NCBI RefSeq assembly: GCF_900102345.1
Contig: NZ_FNKB01000001.1
Span: 1,054,001 to 1,118,000 of the forward strand
Reading direction: 5' to 3'
Length of the DNA stretch: 64,000 nt
Origin: Leucobacter chromiiresistens
GTDB lineage: Bacteria; Actinomycetota; Actinomycetes; Actinomycetales; Microbacteriaceae
In this document: positions 43,252 through 52,192 of the stretch, piece after piece
How positions within the stretch are numbered: position 1 is the stretch's first letter
How the letters are laid out: each line of letters begins with the position of its first letter
Made by a program: the position numbers and the translations under genes
The notes under the pieces: model-generated
Told to the model about the DNA's origin: nothing
Database searches by the model: none
Seen by the model: the letters and a program-made list of their open reading frames with translations, nothing else

Positions 43252-44054
43252 GAGAGAACCTCCTCGGGAAGGGGCCACGGCACCTGCGGCACCGCGTCGA
43301 GCAGTACCCGCGTGTAGGGGTGCTGGGGTGACCGGAAGATGCGGTCGGAGTCGCCCGCCTCGACGATCTCCCCGGTGCGGAACACGTTGAGGCGATCCGC
43401 GATGGTGCTCAGCATCGCGAGGTCGTGGGTGACGAAGATGATGCCCATGCCCGACTCGCGGCGCAGCTCGTTGAGGAGCGCGATGATGCCGGTGCGGATG
43501 TTCGCGTCGAGCGCGGTGGTGGGCTCGTCGGCGATGAGCAGCTTCGGGTCGCACGCGAGCGCGATGGCGATGGAGACGCGCTGCTTCATGCCGCCGGAGA
43601 GCTGATGCGGGTACTGCCCGAGCAGGCGCTTGGGCTCCCGCAGGTGGACGCGCTCCATCAGCTCGATGGCGCGCGCCTCGGCGGCCGGCTTCGAGAGCCC
43701 GAGGTGCTGGCGCACGTGGTCGGTGAGCTGCTCGCCGAGCTTCAGCATGGGGTGCAGGCTCGATGACGGATCCTGCAGCACCATGGCGATGTCGGTGCCG
43801 CGCGTGCGCTCCCACTCCGATTTCGTCTGGGTGAGCAGTTCGCGCCCGTCGAAGCGGATGGAGCCGGAGGCGGCGAGCCCGTCGGGCAGCAGTCCGAGCA
43901 GCGCGAGCCCGGTGAGGGTCTTGCCCGATCCGCTCTCGCCGACGACGCCGACCACTTCGCCGGCCTCGACCGTGAACGAGACCCCGTCGACGAGCGGGGA
44001 TCCGGCGCCGCTGGCGCGGGCGACCGTGAGATGGTCGACGTGCAGGAGGGTCAT
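43248..44054 (-). CDS. oligopeptide ABC transporter ATP-binding protein (DppD/OppD type)
   Basis: A 268-residue ATPase with Walker A GESGSGKTL, MVLQDPSSSLHPM after the Q-loop, signature LSGGMKQR and Walker B LLIADEPTTALD. The C-terminal SPQHPYTRVLLDAVPQ is the usual oligopeptide-type segment. ATG 44054 overlaps the permease stop. It pairs with the ATPase at 42418 to form the heterodimeric motor. Confidence 0.92.
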   Translation of the reverse strand: MTLLHVDHLTVARASGAGSPLVDGVSFTVEAGEVVGVVGESGSGKTLTGLALLGLLPDGLAASGSIRFDGRELLTQTKSEWERTRGTDIAMVLQDPSSSLHPMLKLGEQLTDHVRQHLGLSKPAAEARAIELMERVHLREPKRLLGQYPHQLSGGMKQRVSIAIALACDPKLLIADEPTTALDANIRTGIIALLNELRRESGMGIIFVTHDLAMLSTIADRLNVFRTGEIVEAGDSDRIFRSPQHPYTRVLLDAVPQVPWPLPEEVLS

Positions 44055-44932
44055 GACCCGGCTCCGTTCTCGTTCAGGCGGGGTTCGAGGTTGTCGCGGA
44101 TCGCGTCGCCGATGATGTTGAAGGCGAGCACGACCGAGACGATCGCGAGGCCGGGGGCGACGGCGAGCCACCACTGGTCGAAGTACTGCACGGCGCCCGA
44201 GATCATGGAGCCCCATTCGGGTGTCGGCGGCACGGCGCCGAGCCCGAGGAAGGAGAGGCCGGCGAGGAAGAGGATCGCGGAGCCGATGTCGAGCATCGCG
44301 AGCACGAGCACGGAACCGCTCACCGCGGGGAGCAGGTCGACGACGATCGAGCGGAAGGGGCCGATGCCGGAGAGGCGGTTCGAGAGCACGAACTCGGATT
44401 CGCGGAGGGCGAGCACGATGGAGCGCACGGCCCGGGCGTAGGCCGGCCACCAGCTGATCGCGGCGGCGATCACGGCGTTCTGCACGCTCGGGCCGAGGGC
44501 CGCGGCGATCGCCATCGCGAGGATGATGCCGGGGAACGCGAAGACGAGGTCGGCGACGCGCATGAGGATCTCGTCGATCCAGCCGCCGAAGAACCCGGCG
44601 ACGAGGCCGATCGCGGTGCCGATGAGGGCGGCCGCGGCCACGATCATGAGGCCGTTCGGGATCGACGTGCGCGCTGCGGCGAGGGTTCTGCTGAGGTTGT
44701 CGCGGCCGAGCGCGTCGGTGCCGAGCAGCGCCGTGGAGTCGGGCGGTGCGAGGGCGGGCCCGACGGTGGCGAGCGGATCCTGCGGGGTGAGCGCGGCGAT
44801 GAGGATCACCGCGAGCCAGGCGATCAGCACGGCGGCCGCGGCGATCACCGAGGGCGTGCGGAGCCCTGCCGGGATGCGTCGCCGCGCGCGTTCGGGGGCG
44901 GCGATCATGGAGATGACGTCGGTGCGGGTCAT
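44051..44932 (-). CDS. oligopeptide ABC transporter permease (DppC type)
   Basis: A 293-residue permease with about six helices. The DppC N-terminal domain ends in LLGTDALGRDNLSRTLAAAR, the usual GTDxxGRD signature. The EAA loop lies around ALRESEFVLSNRLSGIGPF, and GLSFLGLGAVPPTPEWGSM is the conserved C-terminal block. ATG 44932 overlaps the DppB stop. It forms the channel together with the product at 44929. Confidence 0.92.
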   Translation of the reverse strand: MTRTDVISMIAAPERARRRIPAGLRTPSVIAAAAVLIAWLAVILIAALTPQDPLATVGPALAPPDSTALLGTDALGRDNLSRTLAAARTSIPNGLMIVAAAALIGTAIGLVAGFFGGWIDEILMRVADLVFAFPGIILAMAIAAALGPSVQNAVIAAAISWWPAYARAVRSIVLALRESEFVLSNRLSGIGPFRSIVVDLLPAVSGSVLVLAMLDIGSAILFLAGLSFLGLGAVPPTPEWGSMISGAVQYFDQWWLAVAPGLAIVSVVLAFNIIGDAIRDNLEPRLNENGAGS

Positions 44933-46020
44933 TGGAGTCGGATCCTCGGGTCGAAGGCCGACGCGAGCAGGTCGGCGATGAAGTTCACGGCGAGGAAGAT
45001 CACGGCGATCACGACGGAGATGCCGGTGATGGCGGTGACGTCGAGGTTCGTCGCCGAGCGGTAGGCGTACTGGCCGAGGCCGCCCCACGCGAAGATCTGC
45101 TCGACGTAGACGGTGGCGGCGAGCAGGAACCCGAAGGAGAGCGCGGTCACGGTGATGATGGGGCTCGAGGCGCTGCGCACCGCGTAGCGCATGAGCACGC
45201 GGCGGCCCGGGAGGCCCTTCACGCGCGCCGCCTTCACGGCGTCGGTGTTGAGCCCGTCGAGCACTGCGCTGCGGGTGAAGCGGAGCACCATGCCGAGGTT
45301 CGAGAGCGCGAGGATCATGGCGGGGAGGATGAGGTGCGCGACGGCGGAGCCCCACGCGTGCACGTCGCCGGCGAGCAGGGTGTCGACGGTCATGAAGCCG
45401 GTGACGCGCGGCGGGGGCGTCGCGGAGGCGTCGAGCCTGCCGCTGCCGGGGAGCCAGCCGAGCTGGCGGAAGAAGAAGCTCGACCCGATGAGGGCGAGCC
45501 AGTAGGTGGGGAGGCTGACGCCGATGAGCGAGACGACGCGGGCGAGGTGGTCGGGCCAGCGGTTGCGCGCGTAGGCGGCGACGATGCCGAGCGAGACGCC
45601 GATGAGCACGGAGAGCACGGTGGCCCACAGCACGAGCTCCAGCGTCGCCGGCGCGTACTTGGCGAGGTCGGCGGCGATCGGCTGGCCGGTCTGCTGCGAG
45701 ATGCCGAGGTCGCCGCGGAAGAGCCCGCCGAGGTAGCGCAGGTACTGCTCCCAGATGGGCAGGTCGAGCCCGAACTTCTCGCGGAACGCGGCGACCGCCT
45801 CCGGGTTCGAGAGCGCCTGCTGGCTGAGGTTCGCGGTCTCGGGGCGCAGCGGCACCAGCACGCCGAGCCCGAAGGAGACGAGCGTGATGCCGAACAGGGT
45901 GACGAGCGAGGTGCCGAGACGGCGCAGCACGAAGCGGAAGTAGCCTCCGCCTCCGCCTCCGCCCGGCGCCGGGGCGGGCGCCTGCACGTCCGCCCCGGTC
46001 TCGGAAAGGGTGTGAGTCAC
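44929..46020 (-). CDS. oligopeptide ABC transporter permease (DppB type)
   Basis: A 363-residue permease, longer than average because of a Gly/Pro-rich cytosolic N-terminus of about 28 residues. The DppB motifs RYLGGLFRGDLGISQQTGQP, GVSLPTYWLALIG and the EAA region VKAARVKGLPGRRVLMRYA are present, as is a C-terminal VEQIFAWGGLGQYAYRSATN. The GTG start lies 19 bases after the binding-protein stop, so it is second in the operon. Confidence 0.91.
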   Translation of the reverse strand: MTHTLSETGADVQAPAPAPGGGGGGGYFRFVLRRLGTSLVTLFGITLVSFGLGVLVPLRPETANLSQQALSNPEAVAAFREKFGLDLPIWEQYLRYLGGLFRGDLGISQQTGQPIAADLAKYAPATLELVLWATVLSVLIGVSLGIVAAYARNRWPDHLARVVSLIGVSLPTYWLALIGSSFFFRQLGWLPGSGRLDASATPPPRVTGFMTVDTLLAGDVHAWGSAVAHLILPAMILALSNLGMVLRFTRSAVLDGLNTDAVKAARVKGLPGRRVLMRYAVRSASSPIITVTALSFGFLLAATVYVEQIFAWGGLGQYAYRSATNLDVTAITGISVVIAVIFLAVNFIADLLASAFDPRIRLQ

Positions 46021-46039
46021 GATGCGATGTCCCGTGCGT

Positions 46040-47641
46040 CTAGTCGATCTGGGAGAGGTTGATGGCGGCGAGCGGGTCGTGGCTGACGTGCTCGACGCTC
46101 GTCGACGCGACGAGGAAGAAGGAGGGCTCGAGCAGGAAGGCGAACGGCGCCTCCTCGTTCATCGACTCGTTCCACGCGGTGAAGGCGGCCTCGCGGTCGT
46201 CGCCGGTGGCGACGCGCGCCGCCTCGGCGAGCTCGGCGGTCTCGGGGGCGGCCTCGGCCGGCCAGTGCACGCGCTCGCCGATGAGCCCGCCGGGGGCGAA
46301 GACGAGTTCGTCGGAGGCGTCGGCCGTGTCGGGCGGCCACGACCACAGCGCCATCTCGGTCTCGCCGTCGACGTAGCGCTGCAGCGAGGTCGACGTGGGC
46401 GTCGGGTTCAGGGTCACCTTCAGGCCGATGGCCTCGAGCTGCGTCTGGAGGCCCTGGGCGAGGGTGTTGTAGTCGATGCCGGCGAGTCGGGTGTAGTCGT
46501 TGGCGTAGTCGAGCGTCACCTCGGTGCCCGTCTTCCCGGCATCGGCGAGCAGCTGCTTCGCGGCCTCCGGATCCGACTCGGGGCCTTCGCCTTCGGGGAG
46601 GGCGCCGATCATCATGGAGGGGATGATGCCGGTCGCCTCTTTCGCGCCGGCGCCGACGAGCGTGCGCAGCGCTTCGTAGTCGATGCCGGTCTTGATGGCC
46701 TCGACGATGTCGGGATCGGCGGTGGCTGCGCCCTCCTTCTGGGAGAGCGCGAGGTACAGCACCTCGGGCGATGAGGAGGACTGCACCTGCAGCGCCTCGG
46801 ACTCCATGCCCTCGGCGATGCGGCCGGGGATGTCGAGTGCGATCTGGCTGTCGCCGCCCTCGATGTTCGCCTTCTGCTGCTGGGCGTTGTTCACGTTGCG
46901 GATCACGATGCGGTCGTAGGCGGGCGCTTCGCCCCAGTAGTTCTCGTTCTTGACGAGCACGATCTGCGCGTTGGTGTCGTAGCTCTCGAGCGCGTAGGGT
47001 CCGCTGCCGGCTCCGTTGGCGGGCTGGGTGAAGAACTGGCCCGCAGTGTCGGCGTCGGCGGCGTCTTCGGCGTCGGTGCCTCCGGCTGCGCGTACGGCTT
47101 CGTCGTCGACGATCGCGAGGGGCGGTGCGGTGAGGGTGTGCTCGATGTAGGGTGCGGGGTTCTCGGTGGTGAGCTGCACGGTGCGCTCGTCGACCTCGGC
47201 GACGGTGATGCCCTCCATGCGGTAGGCGGGGCTCGCGGCGAGGTGCTTGAGGCGGTTCAGCGAGAAGACGACGTCGGCCGCGGTGACGGGGTTGCCGTTC
47301 GCGAACGTCGCGTCGTCGCGCAGGGTGATCGTGAACTCGGTCGCCGCGTCGTTCGCGGTGATCGATTCGGCGAGCAGCGGCTGCGGGTCGGCGACGTTGT
47401 CGATGTAGGTGAAGAGGGTCTGGTACAGGCCGCTCGCGGTGATCGCGTCGGTGACCTGGAAGATGGTGGCCGGGTCGATCGACTGGGCGGTGAAGGCCTG
47501 GTCGATCACGAGGGTGCCGGTCTTCTCGGGTGCGGCTCCTCCGCCCCCCTGGGTGCTGCTCGAGCAGCCGGTGACGGCGAGAGCTCCGGTCAGCAGGAGA
47601 GCGCATGCCCCCACTGCTCTTCGCATTGGCTTCGGTGCCAT
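46040..47641 (-). CDS. oligopeptide-type ABC transporter substrate-binding lipoprotein (family 5)
   Basis: A 533-residue family-5 solute-binding protein. The signal peptide (MRRAVGACALLLTGALAV) ends in the lipobox VTGCSSS. Domain wording includes DQAFTAQSIDPATIFQVTDA and TNRL-like SLNRLKHLAASPAYRM, common in dipeptide, opine and amine-peptide binders. Positions of ligand contacts cannot be assigned. The gene is divergent from an IclR regulator and has a TGTCA-N9-TGACA operator candidate about 84 bases upstream. The first ATG was kept, although a start six codons later would also leave a good signal peptide. Confidence 0.9.
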   Translation of the reverse strand: MAPKPMRRAVGACALLLTGALAVTGCSSSTQGGGGAAPEKTGTLVIDQAFTAQSIDPATIFQVTDAITASGLYQTLFTYIDNVADPQPLLAESITANDAATEFTITLRDDATFANGNPVTAADVVFSLNRLKHLAASPAYRMEGITVAEVDERTVQLTTENPAPYIEHTLTAPPLAIVDDEAVRAAGGTDAEDAADADTAGQFFTQPANGAGSGPYALESYDTNAQIVLVKNENYWGEAPAYDRIVIRNVNNAQQQKANIEGGDSQIALDIPGRIAEGMESEALQVQSSSSPEVLYLALSQKEGAATADPDIVEAIKTGIDYEALRTLVGAGAKEATGIIPSMMIGALPEGEGPESDPEAAKQLLADAGKTGTEVTLDYANDYTRLAGIDYNTLAQGLQTQLEAIGLKVTLNPTPTSTSLQRYVDGETEMALWSWPPDTADASDELVFAPGGLIGERVHWPAEAAPETAELAEAARVATGDDREAAFTAWNESMNEEAPFAFLLEPSFFLVASTSVEHVSHDPLAAINLSQID

Positions 47642-47724
47642 GACGCGATTCCTTTCGGTGTCGGGTTGCCTTGAGCTGCACCGATTCGGCGTGAGGGCTT
47701 GTCAGACCTCGTTGTCCAAACTAG

Positions 47725-47743
47725 TGTCAACCATATCGTGACA
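47725..47743. promoter_or_regulatory. predicted IclR operator, site 1 (peptide transporter side)
   Basis: TGTCAACCATATCGTGACA has five-base arms separated by nine bases. The same arms, spacing and an ATAT in the spacer occur at 47923-47941. It lies in the 315-base gap 47642-47956, 84 bases upstream of the binding-protein gene. The rest of this gap is AT-richer than the surroundings and gene-free. Confidence 0.65.
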
Positions 47744-47922
47744 ACTGCTTCGATTTTGCGAGGCAGTGAGAGCGATATTACCGGTCGGTACGTCGCCGTC
47801 AAGAGAAAACTTCGAATCGTAACGTTGGGTTCTCCGTGAGTCGGCGAGCAGGAAGCCGGGAAATTGGAAGTTGACGAATCGCACGAGACTGGCTAACTTC
47901 ATGTCATTCAATGCGCGGTTCT

Positions 47923-47941
47923 GTCACATATGTGTTGACAG
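47923..47941. promoter_or_regulatory. predicted IclR operator, site 2 (iclR side)
   Basis: TGTCACATATGTGTTGACA contains the TGTCA/TGACA arms with nine-base spacing, overlapped by a perfect ten-base palindrome CACATATGTG. One more base on each side (C...G) also pairs. It ends 15 bases before the regulator ATG, so binding here would block its own expression. Confidence 0.68.
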
Positions 47942-47956
47942 ACGAATGGAGAAATC

Positions 47957-48715
47957 ATGGCTGAGAGCGTTCCGGGAACCGGCGGCACCGCTCCGCTGAC
48001 CTCGAATCTCAAGATGCTGCGCCTGCTCGAGGAGATCGCGAAGACGAGCGCGCCGTTCGGCGTCTCGGAGATCGCCCGCCGCGCGGGCGGCTCGCGCTCG
48101 ATGGTGCACCGGCAGCTCGTCACCCTCGTGGCGGCCGGCTGGCTGCAGACCGACTCGCAGGGCGCCTATTCGCTGACGTTCTCGCCGGTGCGGGTGGCCC
48201 AGGCCGCACTGCGGCACGCGAGCGTCGATCAGCGCATCGCCGAGGAGCTCACGCGTCTCGCGGGCGAGCTCGGCGAGGGCACCTCGCTCGGCACCCTCGA
48301 CGGCGACTCGGTCACCATCGTCGGCCGCGGGCTGCCGCCGCGCAACGTGCACGTATCGCTCGAGCACGGGCAGCGCTTCGGCATCGCCGGCAGCGCCCTC
48401 GGCTCGGTGCTCGCGAGCTACCTCCCCGACGAAGAGGTCGAGCGCTTCCGCCGCGCGAACGTGGAGCTCCCCTCCGCGGCCGAGCGCGCCCGGGTGCGCA
48501 GCGCCGGCTACGCGATGCTCGTCGACGACGAGTTCGATCCCATCGAGATTGTCGCCGTGCCCGTCGGCCGCGCACCCGGCCGGGTGCGCTTCGCCCTCTC
48601 CGCGCACTGGCCGCACGGCCGCACGAAGCCGGATCACGTGATCTCGACCCTCGAAGCGGGCGCCCGCGCCATCGAGGATCTGACCGTGCAGAGCGCGGGA
48701 ATCCTCCTCACCTGA
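47957..48715 (+). CDS. IclR-family transcriptional regulator
   Basis: A 252-residue regulator. The winged helix is at about 17-75 (FGVSEIARRAGGSRSMVHRQ is the recognition helix region). The effector domain (about 90-250) has RHASVDQRIAEELTRLAGE and ends with LEAGARAIEDL. IclR regulators usually repress aromatic, amine or sugar acid catabolism until a metabolite binds. The gene is divergent from the peptide transporter and directly upstream of the four coupled catabolic genes 48742-52572. A GGAG ribosome-binding site lies six bases before the ATG. Two operator candidates flank the divergent promoters. Confidence 0.9.
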   Translation: MAESVPGTGGTAPLTSNLKMLRLLEEIAKTSAPFGVSEIARRAGGSRSMVHRQLVTLVAAGWLQTDSQGAYSLTFSPVRVAQAALRHASVDQRIAEELTRLAGELGEGTSLGTLDGDSVTIVGRGLPPRNVHVSLEHGQRFGIAGSALGSVLASYLPDEEVERFRRANVELPSAAERARVRSAGYAMLVDDEFDPIEIVAVPVGRAPGRVRFALSAHWPHGRTKPDHVISTLEAGARAIEDLTVQSAGILLT

Positions 48716-48741
48716 ACCACCCCCACCACGAAGGAGTGCCG

Positions 48742-50457
48742 ATGTCCCCCACGCCCCCGATCGCCGAGGTCCCTCGACGGATCCTCGACCCCGATCTGCT
48801 GCTGCAGCCGACCCGCCTGCAGTCGCTGCCCGCGAGCCGGATCTCGGCGGGGCGCAGCCTGCTCGAGAAGATGCAGCGGGAATCGTGGACCTTCGAACTC
48901 GTGCACTTCGACATCGACGAACGGGCGGACGGCGAGGCGCTGTACCGCGTGCACGCCGGCGAGGGTCGCGTCTTCGACTTCGCGGTGTTCAGCTTCGAAC
49001 CCACGCTCGACGGCCGCACCGGTCGCATCACCGGCCAGAACTGGGACATGATGGGCGCCCTCATCGAGGGGCCCACGACGGCGGAGGATCGCGCCGTCAC
49101 CCGTGCCGAGCTGCCGAAGCTCTACGCGGGCCGCGCCGTGCCGGGTACGCTCACCTGGGCCCGGTCGAACCGCAGCTTCCGCGCGTTCGACCACGCCGTG
49201 CAGGCGCTCGCCGACGGCCGCCAGCCCGACACCCGCGCGCTCTGGGAGGTCGGGTACCTCATGCGCAACACCGGTCTCGACGGCAACGGCACCTTCCTCA
49301 CGCGCTCCTTCCTCACCCTCGAGCACGACCATCCGCTGCGGCTGCCGCTGCACGCGCAGCTGCTCTCCGCATTCATCATGCGCGAGTTCGCCGCCGACCT
49401 CGTCGAGGCGATGGCGAAGCACCGCGACCCCGAGGCCGTGCCGCTCGACCGCGAGGTGCGGCGCATGATCGGCATCGGCAACGGCTCCGCGCTCGGGCTG
49501 CTGTTCTTCGTCAACACCCACCCCATGCTCATCGGCACCTGGCTCGAGCAGCGGCAGACGCTGCTCGCCGAGGCCACGCAGTTGCCCCTGCTGCAGCACG
49601 CCGAGGAGACGGAGCAGTACCGGGCGCTGCTCGAGCGCGCGGCCGAGTTCACCCGCGTCGATCCGTACGTCTACGCGCGCTTCGACGACCCGCACCGGGT
49701 CTCCGAGCAGCTGGCGACGGCGATCGACGCGCTCGACGAGCTCGTGGCCCGCGGGGCGACCACGGGCGCCGAGCTGCTGAACCGGCTCGACGGCGCCATC
49801 GGCGACGAGGCCTGGGAGCTCGTCGCCGCCAACCTGCTCGAGCTGCTCCCGTACGAGCGCATCGTGGAGGCGATCGAGGGCGGCATCCGCTCGGAGCAGT
49901 TCGTCGCCGAGGCCGACATGCCCCTCGCCGAGCTGCGGGCGACCATCGAGCGCGACTACCGCTGGGCGTTGAGCATCGACATGGCGGCGCCCGGCGCGCG
50001 CGAGTACGTCTGGTACAAGTCGGCCGACGCGGAGGAGCCCCGGCGCGGACCGGCGTCGGAGGTGGACGGCGGGCGCAACTGGGCGCTCGACCTGCCGAGC
50101 GACGTGCAAGCCCTCGACGCCGCGCTGCGGGCGACGCCCCACGAGCACGTCGGCGGGCTGCTGCGCGAGCACCCCGAGCTCCGGGCGACCGTCGAACGCA
50201 TCCAGTCGCTCCGCGACTTCCGCTACCACTCGCCGCACATGAACATGCTCGGTGCCGACTTCGTGCCCGTCTCGATCGTGCGCTTCATGAACTCGGCGGT
50301 GCACGGCCTGCTGCGCACCGTCGACGAGGGCGACGACCGCAACGTGCTCGGACTCATCTACCTCGGCGCCCCGACCGCCGCCGACCTCAACGAGGGCCTC
50401 GCCCTCGAGACCCGCTACCCCCAGATGCCCGCGACCACGATCGGAGCCGCTCGATGA
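48742..50457 (+). CDS. unrecognised 571-residue protein of the IclR-controlled cluster
   Basis: I do not recognise this family with confidence. The protein is soluble-looking: no signal peptide, no membrane segments, rich in acidic residues. Distinct stretches are ESWTFELVHFDIDERADGEA and ALYRVHAGEGRVFDFAVFSF near the N-terminus, ANRSFRAFDHAVQALADGRQ, NTGLDGNGTFLTRSFLTLEH, MIGIGNGSALGLLFFVNTHP in the middle, and RDFRYHSPHMNMLGADFVPV near the C-terminus. The Gly- and His-rich conserved-looking loops suggest an enzyme. ATG 48742 has AAGGAG at optimal distance. It is 26 bases after iclR, and its stop overlaps the next start (ATGA), so it is an obligate partner of the next genes. Confidence 0.8.
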   Translation: MSPTPPIAEVPRRILDPDLLLQPTRLQSLPASRISAGRSLLEKMQRESWTFELVHFDIDERADGEALYRVHAGEGRVFDFAVFSFEPTLDGRTGRITGQNWDMMGALIEGPTTAEDRAVTRAELPKLYAGRAVPGTLTWARSNRSFRAFDHAVQALADGRQPDTRALWEVGYLMRNTGLDGNGTFLTRSFLTLEHDHPLRLPLHAQLLSAFIMREFAADLVEAMAKHRDPEAVPLDREVRRMIGIGNGSALGLLFFVNTHPMLIGTWLEQRQTLLAEATQLPLLQHAEETEQYRALLERAAEFTRVDPYVYARFDDPHRVSEQLATAIDALDELVARGATTGAELLNRLDGAIGDEAWELVAANLLELLPYERIVEAIEGGIRSEQFVAEADMPLAELRATIERDYRWALSIDMAAPGAREYVWYKSADAEEPRRGPASEVDGGRNWALDLPSDVQALDAALRATPHEHVGGLLREHPELRATVERIQSLRDFRYHSPHMNMLGADFVPVSIVRFMNSAVHGLLRTVDEGDDRNVLGLIYLGAPTAADLNEGLALETRYPQMPATTIGAAR

Positions 50458-51200
50458 CCACCCAGATGCGGGCATCCGCACGAGAGATGCGCCACATGGT
50501 CGGCCGCTACCTGCACGCGCGCTCCTGCCCGGCCTACGCCGTCAACGCCATCCGCGACGCCATCATGGCGGCGCAGGCCGAGGGCGCCGACGCCGTGACC
50601 GAGATGGAGCGGGTGCGCGACCGGTACGCCGGCGCCCGCACGAGCTTCGACGTGCGCCGCGACGGCGACGGGATCGTGCTCGACGGGCGCGGAACGCCCG
50701 CGATCCTGCTCGCCCCCGCCCTGATCGACGAGCTGTCGCTCGCCGCCGTCGACGGCGTCGCGCGGGTGCACGTCGTCGGCACTCCAGGAGTCGGGATCGC
50801 GGCGGCCCTCGGCGAGTACGCGGCGGTGCGCGGTGTGGCGTTCGAGATCGAGCCGCCGGCGGGCGACGACGCCGCGGAAGACGCGGAGGGCGATGCGGGC
50901 GACCGCGCGATCCTCGCCCCGCGCCGCATCGAGCGCACCCCCGTGCGCCCCGCCGAGTCGGCGGCCGGGCCGGCGATGCGCCGCATTCTGCTCGAGGGGT
51001 ACGTGATGGATGCCGATCAGTTCTGGCGCCTCTTCCACGAGTCGAACGAGGCCCTCACGCCCGACTCCGAGCTGTCGCGACGGCACGCGGGATCGCAGCT
51101 CTACGACGAGAACGGCGATCTGATCGGCGAGGTCAGCGAGGAGACGTACCTGCACCTGCGCCGCGACGAGAACGACCCCGAGCGGGCGGTGCTCGCATGA
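50454..51200 (+). CDS. unrecognised 248-residue protein of the IclR-controlled cluster
   Basis: No family can be named safely. The N-terminal half has a helical start (SAREMRHMVGRYLHARSCPA) and a beta-rich segment with GDGIVLDGRGTPAILLAPAL and RVHVVGTPGVGIAAALGEYA. An acidic low-complexity linker (about 135-155) separates it from the C-terminal half. That half contains RRILLEGYVMDADQFWRLFH and SQLYDENGDLIGEVSEETY. There is no signal peptide or membrane segment. Both ends overlap neighbours by ATGA, so it is made in step with the 571-residue protein and the M19-like protein. A small subunit or partner of the larger protein is a reasonable hypothesis. Confidence 0.8.
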   Translation: MTTQMRASAREMRHMVGRYLHARSCPAYAVNAIRDAIMAAQAEGADAVTEMERVRDRYAGARTSFDVRRDGDGIVLDGRGTPAILLAPALIDELSLAAVDGVARVHVVGTPGVGIAAALGEYAAVRGVAFEIEPPAGDDAAEDAEGDAGDRAILAPRRIERTPVRPAESAAGPAMRRILLEGYVMDADQFWRLFHESNEALTPDSELSRRHAGSQLYDENGDLIGEVSEETYLHLRRDENDPERAVLA

Positions 51201-52192
51201 GCGGGGCGCCCGTGATCGACGGCCTGCAGTGCGGGCGCTACGACCGCGACGCGCTCGAGCGGCTGCGCGACGGCGGAGTGCGGGCGGTGACCATCACCGC
51301 GTCGTTCTGGGAGGACGCGCTCGAGACGATGGACGTGCTCACCGGCTGGAACGACGCGGTGCGCGAGCACGCCGACGTCGCGCTCATCGCCCGCAGCGGC
51401 GCCGACATCGACGCGGCGGTGGCGTCGGATCGCGTCGCGATCGTGCTCGGCACGCAGAACTCGTCGCTCTTCAACGACCGCATCGGCTTCGTCGAGCACT
51501 TCTGGAACCTCGGCGTGCGCATCGTGCAGCTGACGTACAACATCCAGAACGCCATCGGATCCTCCTGCTACGAACCCGTCGACACGGGGCTCTCGCGCTT
51601 CGGGCACGAGGTCGTGGAGGAGATGAACCGGGTGGGCATGATCGTCGACCTCTCGCACGTGGGGGAGCGCACGTCGCTCGACGCCATCGAGGCCTCGGGC
51701 CGGCCCGTCGCGATCAACCACGCGAACGCCCGCTCCGTCTACGACCACCCCCGCAACAAGGGCGACGACGTGCTGCGCGCGCTCGTCGCGCACGGCGGTG
51801 TGCTCGGCGTGTGCACCTACAACAACATCGCGGGCGAGTACGCCGCGACCCTCGACGGCTCGGCCGAGCTCGTCGCCCGGCACGTCGAGATGCTCGGCAT
51901 CGACCACGTCGCGTACGGGTCGGACCTCGATCCGAACTCGCCGCCCGGCAACCTCGCGTGGATGCGCAACGGGCGCTGGAGCCGGAAGGTGCAGCACGGC
52001 GCATCGCGGCCCGACGTCGCGCCGCCGCCGGCGGCGTGGATCGACGACTTCGATTTCCACAAATTCGGGGAGGTGCGCGACCGGATCGCCGAGCGCGGCC
52101 TGCTCACCGCAGAGGAGGCGGATCAGGTGTTCTACGGCAACTGGAAGCGGATGTACGACGCGGGCTTCGCGCCCGCCGGGGCGAGCGCATGA
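51197..52192 (+). CDS. M19 (renal dipeptidase) family protein with altered metal site
   Basis: A 331-residue amidohydrolase-fold protein. The family blocks VDLSHVGERTSLDAIEASGR, INHANARSVYDHPRNKGDDV and AYGSDLDPN supply the second half of the binuclear metal site. The N-terminal HxD pair of classical dipeptidases is missing (VIDGLQCGRYD), and the bridging Glu is replaced by Gln in GTQNSS. VRIVQLTYNIQNAIGSSCYE is a hallmark of the sub-group. It may bind one metal or act on something other than dipeptides. The gene overlaps both neighbours by ATGA in the IclR-controlled cluster, next to a peptide importer. Confidence 0.88.
   Translation: MSGAPVIDGLQCGRYDRDALERLRDGGVRAVTITASFWEDALETMDVLTGWNDAVREHADVALIARSGADIDAAVASDRVAIVLGTQNSSLFNDRIGFVEHFWNLGVRIVQLTYNIQNAIGSSCYEPVDTGLSRFGHEVVEEMNRVGMIVDLSHVGERTSLDAIEASGRPVAINHANARSVYDHPRNKGDDVLRALVAHGGVLGVCTYNNIAGEYAATLDGSAELVARHVEMLGIDHVAYGSDLDPNSPPGNLAWMRNGRWSRKVQHGASRPDVAPPPAAWIDDFDFHKFGEVRDRIAERGLLTAEEADQVFYGNWKRMYDAGFAPAGASA

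Noticed and set aside
47697..47710. Third copy of the GntR operator (CTTGTCAGACCTCG) before the peptide-binding lipoprotein
   Set aside because: It shares the TTGTCAGACC core but is not palindromic, and it sits by a different regulator. It is probably chance.
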